NCBI GenBank assembly: GCA_037783415.1 | Contig: JAZGTN010000163.1 | Location: forward strand, 992,001-1,056,000 | Length of the DNA stretch: 64,000 nt | Direction of reading: 5' to 3' | Source of the DNA: Leptasterias polaris | Taxonomy: Eukaryota; Echinodermata; Asteroidea; Forcipulatida; Asteriidae | In this document: positions 41,923 through 53,660 of the stretch, in pieces | Layout: every line of letters begins with the position of its first letter | Numbering within the stretch: the first letter of the stretch is position 1 | Made by a program: the position numbers and the translations under genes | The notes under the pieces: model-generated | What the model was told of the DNA's origin: nothing | What the model saw: the letters and a program-made list of their open reading frames with translations, nothing else | Database searches by the model: none

Positions 41923-42287
41923 TTAAAGGCTGTGTACAACATTGGTAAGATTGAAAATATGAATGTTCACAGATTTGCACATAATCTTACATGGTAAGCC
42001 TCAAAAGATGGTCATGGTGGAAAACTTCCCTTGATAATATAGTTTTGCTTGAAATGCCATAGTTTTTAGGAAATGAGTAAAAACAAGTCTTTATTACGCA
42101 TGATATAATCCAATGTTTGAAAAAAGTTAAAACACATAATGGGGGTTTTCACCGTTTTCTCATGACTCCGAAGACCGATTTAGCTGGAACTTTCACAGGT
42201 TTGTTATTTCATGTAGGCCTATATGTTAGGTCACATCAAGTGTGGATACAGGTCTTTGGGAATTACCAATTTTGTACACACCCTTAA
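41923..42287. mobile_element. TTAA-bounded MITE
   Basis: Begins ttaaaggctgtgtacaacat, ends ttttgtacacacccttaa; ttggtaag and attaccaa lie just inside. It lies just beyond the PORCN 5'UTR exon. Confidence 0.85.
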
Positions 42288-42436
42288 GTAGCACAGCCCA
42301 ATTTTCGCTAAAAGATCATTTGTTCTTCTCTGAACAAGTTTTGACAAATGTTGCCATTTCAAAACCAAAAAAGTAGAAAATACATGCATAATGCAATACC
42401 GTTTGTACAAGGCTGAAGAATGTTAGATAATGTTGG

Positions 42437-43085
42437 TGTTCCGCCCCAACTTGACAATCGCACCAACTATAGTTGGGACTGGTCCCAACTTGAGTGTTCA
42501 AGTTGGAGCGTCCCAACTGTAGTTGGGACAGTAGTAATTGTACAGGGTATAGCGGAGCATGGAGGTAGACCTCCATGAGTGGAGCATGGTGGATGTATTT
42601 CCTTCCTCCATGAGCGGAGCAAGCAGGGAGCTATCTACATATGCAGGCTCGTTAGCAGGATCCCAGAAAAATTCTATTTTTGAAGGTCGATCAAAAAAGT
42701 AGACTGTTTCAGGGTATAAGGTGGTATTATGTTATTCCCACCTCCTTTTATGTTTATTTTTTTTTTTTTTATTGTTATGAAAAGGTCGGCACCAAAACCA
42801 CATTATGACAAATTTCACACTCATACTATTCTAATGCCAAAACTGGGCTCAAAACCCACATAATTAATGAACAAGTTGAGGAGGGGGAACTTCACGCCCG
42901 CATGTCACAGTCCCCACGATCGATCACGGTTCTTCGCGGAGGCTACTGTACAGTATACGCCTGTAGGAGTGTACTGTGGAGTTCTATGGGCGATCCCAAC
43001 TACAGTTGGGACGCCCCAACTTGAACACTCAAGTTGGGACCAGTCCCAACTATAATTGGGACGATTGTCAAGTTGGGACGGAACA
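42437..43085. mobile_element. Foldback element with ~100-bp arms made of CCCAACT(T/A) words
   Basis: Left arm 42437-42534 and right arm about 42987-43085 are inverse copies; each arm itself contains small palindromes such as actatagttgggactggtcc, cccaacttgagtgttcaagt and caactgtagttggga. The centre is a non-repeated ~450 bp with a T-run. Confidence 0.85.
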
Positions 43086-43120
43086 TTGGGATCCCGACAA
43101 TAATTCATTTTAGTTTTTCA

Positions 43121-43489
43121 TTAAAGGCCCTGTACACTATTGGTAAGATCGAAAAACACAAATGTTCACAGATTCACACATAACTTACATGATTTAAAGT
43201 AAGTAATGGTACAAAGTCAAAGGGTTCCTTAAAATATTTCTGCCTAAAATGCTATCGTTTCTGAGAAATGAGTAAAACAATAGTTTTTATCGCGCGCGAT
43301 AATAAACTTGATGTTTGAAAAACAGAAAACACATAAGGTCTCTTTTCACTATTTTCTCGTGACCTCGATGACCAATTGAGCTCAAATTTTCACAGGTTTG
43401 TTATTTCATGTATGTGGTTGATTACACAAAACATGAACACTGTCTGTGATTATTTTGTCAGCTCTGCCAATCCTGTATAATACCTTTAA
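43121..43489. mobile_element. TTAA-bounded MITE, second copy near PORCN 5' end
   Basis: Begins ttaaaggccctgtacactat, ends tgtataatacctttaa. Internal cacaggtttgttatttcatg is shared with 42200-42220. It begins 36 bp after the foldback element. Confidence 0.85.
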
Positions 43490-43624
43490 GTGCCACTTAT
43501 CATTGGCGGGTAATAAATAAAAACAAACTAACATTGAGTTGACAATCTTTCATAATTATTGTTTAATTAAATATAAATTTAGTTTAATTTACCTATGATT
43601 TGACAGCCCAAAACAACTAATTGT

Positions 43625-43642
43625 GGGGGGGGGGGGGGGGGG
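43625..43642. repeat. Poly(G) run
   Basis: Eighteen consecutive G. Other homopolymer tracts: C at 23516-23530, 46267-46283, 56109-56118 and 61588-61600. Lengths in an assembly are unreliable. Confidence 0.85.
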
Positions 43643-44064
43643 AGTGTCCGGAGTGCCCTCCATGTAAACTAGTTATAACTTAATTAAGAGCTCAAGTATT
43701 AACATTAATAATTTCTGTTTCCCAATACAAGATATAACTTTATTGACACAAAATTTGTAAATGTTATTTGTAATTTTAAAGTAAATAAGTATTTGTAAAC
43801 GGCAACAAAACCCTTCGGCTTCTACTAGATTAGAAAGTGTGGTTCTACAAACGGCATTATTATGATTTTGTCTTTACTAAGTAATCAAATTGACTAAACT
43901 GGGAGCCCTAAACTGTTTCTTATTAAAAAAAAGTATAATATAATATTTTAAATTACAAACTTTACCAATCAATATTAAACTTGAAGTTTGAAGAGTCTAG
44001 CCTCGCGTAGTTGTGCATCGCATGCAATGCAGCAACTGCGCGGAACCTATACCACATCACTTAC

Positions 44065-44200
44065 CTACATAACCTGCACAACTCCAGTTGGTGCACCAGT
44101 CTAATAGCAATTTAGTCGGGTAAACGTTTTCGTCTAGACTGAATAGCTTATGATTAAAATTTGGTCTGGGTACAAGACCAAGCATGCGTTGTGTTGCTGT
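44065..44200 (-). other. Candidate non-coding first exon of PORCN
   Basis: Minus-strand ATGTAG then the strong donor GTAAGTGATG (44059-44064 on the plus strand) lies 2.3 kb upstream of the PORCN 5'UTR acceptor. The upstream boundary is a guess; no TATA box is obvious. Transcript data would settle it. Confidence 0.35.
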
Positions 44201-44269
44201 CTGCACACCGTGCACCGAGCTGAAGCTAGCACAGTATTGGGCCCGAAATGGCGTGTCAAACGTTGCAAT

Positions 44270-44610
44270 ATTCGATAATGTACAATGTATGTGCGATGTT
44301 TCTCATATATATGCGATGATTGTCACACATGTGCGATATTCGTTTTATGTATGCAATATATGTAATATATATGCAATAATTTGTAATATATGTGCGATAA
44401 TTTGCAATATATATGTGATAATTTTTTAATATATGCGATAATTTTGTATATATATTTGATAATTTTTTAATATATATTAAATGCGATCATGCGATAATTG
44501 TTTAATATATGCGAAAAATTGTTATATATATTTGAATTTTTTTTAATATATATTATATGCGATCATTTGTATGCGATGTTTTGTGATATACATATGCGAT
44601 AATTTAATAC
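44270..44610. repeat. Degenerate AT-rich satellite with ATATATGCGATAATTT unit
   Basis: Words tatatgcgataatttgtaat and variants recur every ~20-30 bp for about 340 bp. The open frame rich in Ile, Cys and Asn here is a by-product of the repeat. Confidence 0.8.
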
Positions 44611-44819
44611 TAGCGGGATGCCAGAGGATATCAGAGTTTATAATTTTCAGAATTGGTTTGGTAAATATATTTAAAATCTGTACGCAATGTAGTAGGGTAT
44701 CTTAGGGTAACTTTTTCAGGATCTTTATATTCTACGTGGTTTTACTGTTGTGATTGATTGGTTTTAAATATTCTGTGTATATTTTTCCTTTATTGTTTTA
44801 ATGATCACACTTTGTGGAT

Positions 44820-44951
44820 CTTTTCTTTTGAGCTTTTCTGATTTTACTTTTTGTGGTTTAATGTTTTAGTTTTTCTTGTTGTAAAGCGCCTGGGAGCATT
44901 GAAAAATGGATTTGGCGCTATATAGTGTTTTATTATTATTATTATTATTAG
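44820..44951 (+). repeat. L2-like retroelement 3' tail
   Basis: gtaaagcgcctgggagcatt, ggcgctatatagtg and an ATT run at 44931-44951 form the usual tail layout. No coding part is recognisable upstream. Confidence 0.6.
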
Positions 44952-46418
44952 TATACAAATGTCCTGATGATAAAATGTCGAGCATACATAAAGGTGTTGA
45001 ATGAATGCGGTCGAAGGCGACGCGTCGCCTTCCCTCACCCTCGCCCCTTTTCTCGACTACGAAGCATAAGTTGGGGGTGTGTTTTAATATTTGGGAAGGA
45101 TAAGGCAATGATGCATGCTTGGCATGATATGTAGGTTTTTTGATATATCAGGACTTTTTGAATATCCAACAAAGGCCCTGAGTAATCCATGAAATATATG
45201 CTTCTGTGCTCCTAAAATTTGTAAAATGTTTGAATTTATGTATAATACTTGATTTCCTTTTTTCTTTATTTCTGGATTTCTTTGTGTCTCTATCTCTTTA
45301 TTTCTGAATGTGTCTTTGTTTCTATATTTTCTCTTTCTGAATATCCGTGTTTGCCCGTGGTGAACTTTGTATTTTCTCAGTATTCGGTGTTTCTGTAATT
45401 ATAGGCCTATGTGTTTTTCTGACTGGTCTGTTTGTCTTTTTATTTGTTTATTTTGTGTATGTCTTAGTTTCGTTATTTCCTTAGTTGCATAGGGGGGCCT
45501 ATTATTTATCTCTGATGGAATTTCTTGATATCTACGTTGACGTTTATTTTTTAATGTTGTTATGTCACTATGTTACAGTTGATTTCGATGTTTCTACGTC
45601 ACTATTTCTGTGTTTTTTAATTATTTCGGGTGTGTTTGTTTCCGTATTTCGTTCTTAGATTGTGTAAATGGTTGATAATACAATAATAATGTTAAGTTTT
45701 ACAGGGGTGTGATTGTGTCACATTTTGTTGATGACAGTTTTGTAAACTTGTTTATTTGTCTTGACAGACCCTGTTGTTCAAATTTTATTCATCGTACGTC
45801 TAAAGATTTAAATAAGAAACGAAAATAAAATATAAATGATTTGTTTTCTTTTTCCTTTATTTGTTCCTTTCTGTCTGTCTTTGATTTCTTGATTTATATG
45901 CTTGTTTGCATGGAGGAGGCTTTAATTTTGTCCCTTTTCTCTTCATTTTATTGTGTCGTTATTTCTTGCTTTCTTTATGCCTTGTTTCTTTGTTTCTTGA
46001 TTGCTCGGAAATTATTGGTTGTATTTAGGCCTATACATACCACTAAATTTGCAGGTAACAACTTATATTTGATAATGCTTGTCTTTGTGAGTTTTATGTT
46101 GTTATTCAGTCAATACCCGTAAGCAATCAATTTATGAAAGAAATAATATAAGGAAAACATTATAAAGGGGACATAGGAGGTCACGTCAATAACAAAAAAG
46201 AGCTGGGGAAGAAGACAAAGCATCGTTAACAGAAAATATGCAGTATCCGTATACATTAGGATTATCCCCCCCCCCCCCCCCCCTGAGCTACATTTAAAAT
46301 CAATCATCTCGCCATATAATCGCGGGGAGACGATGGAACACCAGTGCCGACCCCAGTAAGCGGTGTCCGGCAAGCGACATTTCCCAGAATGCACAAAAAT
46401 GCAAACCAGCGAACAAAT
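44952..46418. other. Intergenic, pyrimidine-rich stretch
   Basis: 45240-46000 is dominated by diverged tttctttatttctg-type words on the plus strand, likely an old tandem or pyrimidine-rich sequence. The hydrophobic 93-codon frame at 45841-46122 arises from this T-richness. A C-run is at 46267-46283. No gene is seen. Confidence 0.5.
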
Positions 46419-47276
46419 TTTTTTATCCGAACGAATACTAAAAAACAAGCCAAAAATTAGAGTTTTTCTCTCGATAATATTGAAATCATATAACTGTAGG
46501 TCATTGGAAAGCAATAAAAATTAAAAAATTTAATACAAAAAAATGTTAGAAAATAAGCCGCAAACACGGAGACAAATTGAGTGTATGCATAATGTCATAA
46601 TAGACGCTGTTTAATTAGAAAACACGTTTTGAAAAGAATTTGTACCCTTCGTTATGATTAAAAGTTAAAATTTTTTCCTAGAATCTTGAAGACTTATACC
46701 CTGGGCATATCAAATTTTTGAGCTGGCTAATTTCGGTCACTAATTAGTGGTTAATTACCCACATCAATACAGACACCATTTGCCATAGGTAACACGCACA
46801 AATGCCTATACGGTTGAGTCAACTACCTCTTGTAAAGAATTTCTACCCTTCGTTATGAATAAAAATTTATTTTTTATTCCAGAATCCTAAAGACTGATAC
46901 CCTGGGCATATCAAATTCCTATACGGTTGAGTCAACTACTTCTGGTAAAGAATTTGTAGTTATGAATAAAAATTAATTTTTATTCATAACGAAGGGTACA
47001 AATTCTTTACAAGAGGTAGTTGACTCAACCGTATAGATAGGCATTTGTGCGTGTTACCTATGGCAAATGGTGTCTATATTGATTTGGGTAATTAACCACT
47101 AATTAGTGACCGAAATTGGCCAGCTCAAAAATTTGATATGCCCAGGGTATCAGTCTTTAAGATTCTGGAATAAAGTATTAATTTTTATTCATAAAGTTAT
47201 ATGATTTCAATATTATCGAGAGAAAAACTCTAATTTTTGACTTGTTTTTAGTACTTTATTCGTTCGGATAAAATAA
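46419..47276. mobile_element. Long foldback element (~860 bp)
   Basis: Outer ends ttttatccgaacgaata and attcgttcggataaaa are inverted. The pairs taattagagtttttctctcg..., aaagaatttctacccttcgt / acgaagggtacaaattcttt, ttgccataggtaacacgcac / gtgcgtgttacctatggcaa follow toward a centre near 46975. Left arm has an internal extra copy (46800-46970 repeats 46640-46860 in part), so arms are unequal. Confidence 0.88.
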
Positions 47277-47291
47277 CGAATTCACCGTGAA

Positions 47292-47478
47292 ATTAGAAAT
47301 GAGCCAGCAAATGAGTAGACTTGTTGACAAGTCGTTAATGATGGTCGCGGTGAGTGGAGTCGCGTGTAGTGCATGCTGTAGCCTAATAAAAAATGTTCTC
47401 GCGAGATCACTGCTCTCGCGCGAAGTTGCTGGCTGCCGACTCTTCGTCATTAACGACTTGTGAAACCCGCCGGCGGTT
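47292..47478. mobile_element. MITE with ACAAGTCGTTAA(T/A)TG ends, copy 1
   Basis: gacaagtcgttaatgatg near the left and catcattaacgacttgtg-type sequence (gtcattaacgacttgtgaaa) at the right are inverted; interior has tctcgcgagatcactgctct. An inverted relative is at 49548-49703. Confidence 0.7.
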
Positions 47479-47839
47479 CATATTCATTTATTCATGTACG
47501 AACGCAGTGTACATTACGGTTGCTGTAGCGACGATCATGAAGACGAGTCCATTTTATCTAAGGGTAGTACTAATTTTAGTTACTGTAAATGTACTGAATG
47601 CTTGCGCTTGAGATATCTGTGGGTGTGTTTTGTGGGTGTTAACTCCTTCATTAATTTAGTAACTAAAGAAATAAAGTAAACTTATCTTAAAATTCATTAT
47701 TATAATAATGTGTTTTGCCTCATAAAAATAAATAATGCCTACCGTGAATAGTTACTGATACGCTCCAATCATTTAACCCGATGTGTTCTACAGTGATTGT
47801 GTTATTAAGTGTGTATAAACAACAGACACGGAAACCAGT

Positions 47840-47975
47840 CAACTCGCCCCCTTAGCAAAGTCGCCAATTTCAAAAAACACATGTACAAAGTCACCAACTA
47901 CAAAGTCGCCCCTAGCAAAGTCGCCCCCTGACAACAAACTCGTCCCCTCTCATAGTCGCCCCTCACAAGGGAATT
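47840..47975. repeat. Degenerate minisatellite (AAAGTCGCCCC words)
   Basis: agcaaagtcgcc, acaaagtcaccaac, acaaagtcgcccctagcaaa and tcatagtcgcccctcaca recur at uneven short spacing over ~130 bp. Confidence 0.7.
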
Positions 47976-47999
47976 TAACAAATTTGTGTGATTGGACTA

Positions 48000-48600
48000 C
48001 AGGGCTTCGAAAGCTATCTTAAGGGAACAAAAGCTAGCTATCTTAAAGGAACGAAAGAGGAATTTTGGGGAACAAAATCTCATTGCGAAGGAACGGGAGC
48101 GTATATTAAGGGAACGGGAGCGTATATTAAGGGAACGGGAGCGTATATTAAGGGAACGAAAGCATATTTCGGACGAATGAACGTATATTTCTGGCAACTA
48201 ATTCAAAGTCGTATTTTGATGAAACGAACGCATGTTTTTAGGGAAAGAAATCTCCTTTCGGTGGAAAAAAATCATATTTTTATTGAACGAAAGCATATTT
48301 CGGACGAATGAAAGTATGTTTCGGGCAACTAATTCAAAGTCGTATTTTGATGAATCGAAAGCTTGTTTTCAGGGAAAGAAATCTCCTTTCGGTGGAAAAA
48401 ATAATGTTTATTGAACGAAAGCATATTTAGAGCGAACAAAATTATATTTTGTGCGAACAAAATCATATTTCGAGGAAACGAATGCGTATCTTTCAGGGAA
48501 CAAACGCGTATTTCTGGGTAACAAAATCGTATTTCAGGTGAAAGAAGGCGTGTTCGAGGGAACAAAAACGTATTTTCTAGGAAAAATCTATTTTGCTACC
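48000..48600 (+). repeat. Complex tandem repeat of GGAACGAAAGC-type units
   Basis: Three identical 21-bp units (gggaacgggagcgtatatta then a) at about 48094-48156, followed by ~120-bp units (48198-48310 and 48320-48430) sharing gcaactaattcaaagtcgta and agaaatctcctttcggtgga. Open frames on both strands of this region reflect repeat periodicity divisible by three. Confidence 0.85.
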
Positions 48601-49547
48601 TAGAAAAACACAACTTTGTTTACAAATTTAAAAAAATTGAATTTTATGTGACAAAATTATATTTTGATTGAATTAAATAATATTTTGAGGAAACGAAATG
48701 ACTTTGTTGGAATTTTGTGTGTCGAGAGTGGAAAAAGAAATTCAGAGTGAGAATTTTTTTTTCACATTTTAATTTTTAATTTATTTTTCACCTGTTCCTT
48801 CAGGGGCTCTGTTCCTTCAGTGTGGTTTTTTTTTTGGGGGTGGGGGCTCGTTTTTGTCTCACAAATTGTTTAACTTAATTGCACCGTCAATATAAGAGTG
48901 GTTTTCCTATTTATTGACATAAATCTTATTTAATTTCCAAATCGGGGGAAAGGAATGTACACCGAACATTGAAACGTAACGATTTTAAAACAGCGGATTC
49001 GATCAGCGAGGTTTACCGACTAACAAACCCGCAATGACAAGGTAGTTGGTGGTCTGGCTCCCTACCCCTCCCACATGTTCATGAGCTTCCAGGTACAGCT
49101 ATCTCTTGGCACGCTAGCTAGGGCCGGGTAGGGGTTTCCGTCGTGCTGAGCCTCGGCCGAGAGAAACTCTGCGCGCCATGGCATGCAGCTACACGATTTG
49201 CCCGTGTGTTTTACGTCATGTCCCCACACGCTGTGCACTGTCAAACACGCTCGGACTCTCTGAAATAAAATCTTACGTTCGATTTTTTGTAATTATTTAC
49301 AAGTTGTACCCATAATTTGAATACGTATTTTCTTGTGTCAAAATATTCATGAACACAATCACTCTCACCACTCAGTGTTTGGTTTTGATCGTGCATCATG
49401 ATCAAAGCATGCAACATAAAACTCCATCCAGTACAGGATTTGATGTTTAATATTCATCTACAGTTTGAATATTCATAGATATAACGAAATTGACCAATCA
49501 GATGCGTCCGTACGAAATCGGCTGAAGTGGCCATAGGCCGTGCACAA
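48601..49547. other. Intergenic stretch without recognised features
   Basis: AT-rich to 48990, then more GC-balanced (49050-49260) without an exon I can support. Nothing further seen. Confidence 0.5.
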
Positions 49548-49703
49548 ACCGTCAGCGGGTTTCACAAGTCGGTAAATGTGACCAGTCTTGAGAGCAGTAA
49601 TCTCGCACAGAGCAGCCCTCTCGCGGGATATTGCGAGAAAGCCGTTCCGCTATCACCGCGACAGACATTTAACGACTTGTCCACAAGTCTAGCAAATGAG
49701 CCA
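49548..49703. mobile_element. MITE with ACAAGTCGTTAA ends, copy 2 (inverted to copy 1)
   Basis: gcgggtttcacaagtcggta at the left and catttaacgacttgtccaca at the right; interior ctctcgcgggatattgcgag is palindromic. Inverse orientation relative to 47292-47478. Confidence 0.7.
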
Positions 49704-49783
49704 TTTGTTCACCTCCCTGTACTGCATGTGTTCTATTTTCTGAATACGCGGCTTGTTTTTCCGGGAATACGCGGATGGCTATT

Positions 49784-49822
49784 TCGGGCCCAATACTGTG
49801 CTAGCTTTAGCTCGGTCTACAG
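49784..49822. repeat. Inverted near-identical copy of 44212-44251
   Basis: atttcgggcccaatactgtg ctagctttagctcggt here is the reverse complement, with one difference over ~36 bp, of the sequence around 44214-44250. One copy lies beside the putative PORCN first exon, the other beside the putative SLC26 first exon. Confidence 0.75.
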
Positions 49823-49884
49823 TCTGCTGCATGCAAGAGGAAGTGTTCAATCAGCTGTGCTGTGTTTAACAAAACGCATGTGTG

Positions 49885-50046
49885 TGCATGGTGCATTCAG
49901 CTGAGAGAGAGCAGGGCATCAGCAGCGCATCAACGGACGGCCTGGATAGGCAACCGACGTGCAATATAACCCGGCGGGCCGGGGAGGTGGACGTCTGTCT
50001 CAATCAAAAGCACGACCGTGCTCTGGTGAAATTCTCCATTTTTGTA
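49885..50046 (+). other. Candidate non-coding first exon of the SLC26 gene
   Basis: A locally GC-rich segment (gcaaccgacgtgcaatataa, cccggcgggccggggaggtg) ends in tttttgtag then the strong donor GTGAGTGCATG at 50047. It lies on the right strand upstream of the coding start at 55739, whose exon has an acceptor at 55719. The 5' boundary is unknown. Confidence 0.4.
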
Positions 50047-50304
50047 GGTGAGTGCATGTGAGTGTCAGTCATTTCATTATGCATAGAGAGCAAGGCATTA
50101 TATGACCCAATAATATTATGGAATCACAGATAAAATAAAAGTGCCGAAGTTCTTTTAATTTAAATAAATATTAATTGAATAGTTTTGATGCAGGATTTTG
50201 TTTTGATTGTATTTTTGTTCACAGGGGGTCAGCAAGTGTGAAATGAAGAAGGGGGCAGGGGCGGGGGGTGGATTGACATAACTTCTAAAAACTAAAAGGT
50301 TCAT

Positions 50305-50376
50305 GGGGAGCCTTATATCGTAGGACGCCCTGTATTCAGGGGGGAGCCTTATATCGTAGGACGCCCTGTATTCAGG
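50305..50376. repeat. 36-bp tandem repeat, two identical units
   Basis: ggggagccttatatcgtagg then acgccctgtattcagg occurs at 50305 and 50341 without change, followed by gcgtcc, which repeats part of the unit inverted. Confidence 0.9.
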
Positions 50377-53013
50377 GCGTCCCTGAAATCGAGGCAAATC
50401 TTTTTACCTCTCTGTGCGCGCGATGTAAACAGTCCCTAGATACAATTTTTGTGGTTTGACTTGCCAAGCAAAGAGTCTCCTCTCATTTGACCAAAACTTA
50501 GAAACATGTAAGGCTCCACTGGTTAGTTGCACTTGTAAATGCAAAAAGTTGTGGTATTTTAGGCATTTCTGCAAGGTACAAAAATATGTCATTCTGTTGG
50601 GGCCATATAAAAAAAATTCCCCACCGAAAAAGTTTCATCAAACACTTTTTCAATTCACAATTCACGATGATCAAATCATGTGACTGAACATTCTGCTGAG
50701 CATTCTGGGGGAAAAAATACAGAGGCTTAAAGAAGCCACATACCTTATATCATTTTCTAATAGTCTGGATAATTTTTTTTTTGTAACACTCTATCATTTT
50801 TGTTATTAATATTAAAATTTAAACATCAGCTTTGTGATTCGATTATCACTGTTTATTTATATGCTTTATTATAAATGTTAAGAAACATAAAAAGACACAA
50901 AACTAAATAAAAATAAGATTTGAAAGGCAAGAATTATTTACATTTTGTAGTCACTGTAGTCACTTGTAGTGTTTCTTCCACGTTTGGCTTCACCCGGACA
51001 CCATACTTTCTTGTTTGCATCGAAAACAGGTCAAACTCAAAACAAATGGGATGCTATTGAAGTCATCGAAGATCGGTGCGTGGTGTGAAAGTTTCAATGT
51101 CCATCACGTTTTAATATATGTTTGCATATTTCTTATAAACAAAGGAAGGTAATTAGGGCATCAGTTGATTATGGAATATTTTAATTTTTTTTCAATTCAA
51201 AGAAAAAGGCATACTACATCGAAAACCGGACAGGGGAGGATATAGGCACAGTCACTATAGGCCTTAAATTTTCTGGAGGCCAACAGAAGTTGCCTATAGG
51301 CAGGCTATATATAGTTGCATCCTCAGAAAGTCGGGAGGCTTATAGATTATCACAACTATCCGGGAGTCTATAAATAGTTTCTAAATTCTAGAAGTACAGT
51401 AACACCTTTATTTAAACTGTTAGTATGTAGTTTACTCAGATGCGACCCCTAAGAATAAGATGATTACAAAATTTATTTAAAATGTCTTAAAATCTTAGTC
51501 GGTCACTTGAAAATTTTCACAATTTAGAGAGCCAATTTCCAGGCCCCTTCGAAAACCCCCAAACTTCCTGAGATTTTTACCCCCCTACCCGGTCCCCCTG
51601 CCCCCCTCCCTAGCCCAGCAGGCTGGACTCCTCCGTTGCATACAACGCAACAAGACAGTTGATTTTAAGACTTTTTGCGAAAAAGAAAAAAAAAGTTAAT
51701 ATATAAATAGCTAGCTTTTATTTGTTTCTTCTAAAAACTTCTAAAAACTTCTGAAAAGCATTAAAAGTAACACTGTACGTGACTTTTAATGCTTTTCAGT
51801 ATGGCCCTACATTGTACCACCATAGAAATTGCAAGAAAAAAGAGGTGTGGGTATTACAATGAGTAAGCATTTTGACATGGTCTTGATGGTAAACAATACA
51901 GTGTAGCTAAGGCTTTGTCAGTGGGATGGCATGGGGGAGGGGAGGGCGTGGCTTTTCAGTGGGGGAGGGGCTTGGTTTTTAGTGGTGGGGTGGGTGTCAT
52001 GCTTTCTAAACAAGCGTTTCAGGGTTTTCTTTTCAAACTGTGACACTATTTTTGGGGCCTATATACGGGGGGCTAGTGTTATGTTTTTATTTTTTAAGGG
52101 GGTGGGGCACAATTTGGAGTTTTATTTGGAGGGGCCACTGGAAGATTGTGGAGCCTTGGCACTCCAGGGCAGTTGCTGAATGCACTGATTATGCACTGAA
52201 GTTTGCTGGGGACTCTCTGTCCTTTCTTTATGGTTAATTAATGTAATGTCAGAGTATGGAATTTGACCTTGACCAAACCTCTCTTTCTTTTCTCTGTGAC
52301 CAAACTTGTTGCATTTTGTTGCATGTAGTTGAGTCCCATAAACACTGTGTCTGTGTGTATCTTCATTCTGTGTAGACTTTGTTGGTTTGCACATCACCCT
52401 TGGAACAATCCACCCTGCACCACCCCACTTGTTGGGAGGGAGAGGTGCACAGGATCAACATAGCCTATTGTTTGGTTTACAAAATAAACATACGTGCAAT
52501 GTAGACAAAGTGGATTACTAATCTGGTCTGAATCTGAAAGTTACTTAATTAAGTATTTCTTCCTCCATGCTTAGTCATTGTGGAGGATCTAGCATTTATA
52601 ATACCTAAAAGTGCTGTATAGGCCCTATGCTATGAGTGTGACTGTGATCTTGAGCAACTGTTGTGGTCAGGTTTGATATGAAGTAGAATCTTTACTTGAC
52701 CACATGAGGATGCAATAATTATTAGTGATTTTGTAGTGGGACAATTCAAAAGGTCAATTATGAGGTACATTAAAATATGTTCATGTTCATTGTAAACTAA
52801 TAATAATATATTTCTTGAGTAATTCTGCAGAAGAAACACAATCAAGGGTACCAGTTTGTTACTGTCATGTGAGAAGTTTTTGCGGTGGTTGTAGTTTTTG
52901 TTTCAGTACCTAAAACCACCCAAAAGTGTTTCTACAAGTGAATGAAGATGCAGGCTTCTTACCCACTAATTTCAATGAAATAATGGACAGATAAATTGTG
53001 TACCTTTTTCAGT
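50377..53013. other. SLC26 first intron or intergenic, left part
   Basis: AT-rich with no coding or repeat feature I recognise, except a 16-bp-arm hairpin (tgaaaagcattaaaagt / acttttaatgcttttca) at 51751-51799 and a G-rich strand bias at 51930-52140. Confidence 0.45.
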
Positions 53014-53217
53014 CCATTCTTGATAAAAACTTAAGGTTGGTTCATAGAAAAAAAAACTTTCAAAAATGACAAATGAGTCAAATTAATTTATTTTTAGTAT
53101 AAACTTGCATATAATGTCCATTCACATAAAACACTTTTTGGGTGGTTTCAGGAAAAGTCAATGTAATATTGATTTACAGGCCAAATAAAGATCTGCAATA
53201 AAAGTCACCTGTGGAAG
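53014..53217 (+). repeat. Dispersed repeat, uninterrupted copy
   Basis: cagtccattcttgataaaaa ... ttcacataaaacactttttg ggtggtttca ... gatttacaggcc ... aaaagtcacctgt. The same order occurs at 56330-56760, where a SINE splits it. Confidence 0.8.
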
Positions 53218-53487
53218 TTTCAGCAGTAAACAGTGTCTATCCTTCTTGTTGAGTGAACACTATCAGGAAAAAACAGTCACAGTATTTTCATCATGAACGT
53301 CAAATCCATCCACGTTTAGAGAGGTGACAGAGGTTACTAAAGTTCTGTATCTCTGGCCGTAGCATTCACAAACGAACACCACAGAAATGTGAAAGAGTCG
53401 CCTGTAGACCATCTTTGGAGATTCAAATTTGTCAAAATACTGGGCACTTCAGATGAAACCATTTCTCAGGATGTTTACTAACAATAT

Positions 53488-53660
53488 ATATTTGGTTTGC
53501 GGTATCACCATCTACTTGCTACATGTAGGTAGATTTTGTTCTTTGAGAGTTTTTCTTGCTTTTTATTCTACTGCCGCGGTGTAGAATATTCCGTATTTGG
53601 AATTCTGGAGACTTCTCAGTTCTGAAAAGAACTTTTCTGCTTATTAACTGCTACCTGTTT
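53488..53660. repeat. Dispersed repeat with TCTACTGCCGCGG hairpin
   Basis: atatttggtttgcggtatca, attctactgccgcggtgtag and gagacttctcagttctgaaa match 6955-7120 and 10585-10750, with small indels. Confidence 0.8.

Noticed and set aside
44184..44429. Cys/Ile-rich open frame
   Set aside because: By-product of the AT-rich satellite and a repeat fragment.
45841..46122. Hydrophobic 93-codon frame as a membrane protein
   Set aside because: Arises from T-rich low-complexity DNA; no start context, splice sites or similarity.
47988..48311. 107-codon repeat frame as a gene
   Set aside because: Tandem repeat with period divisible by three keeps frames open on both strands; no promoter or homology.
49527..49904. 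125-codon plus-strand frame
   Set aside because: Covers a MITE and a dispersed repeat fragment; no conserved domain.
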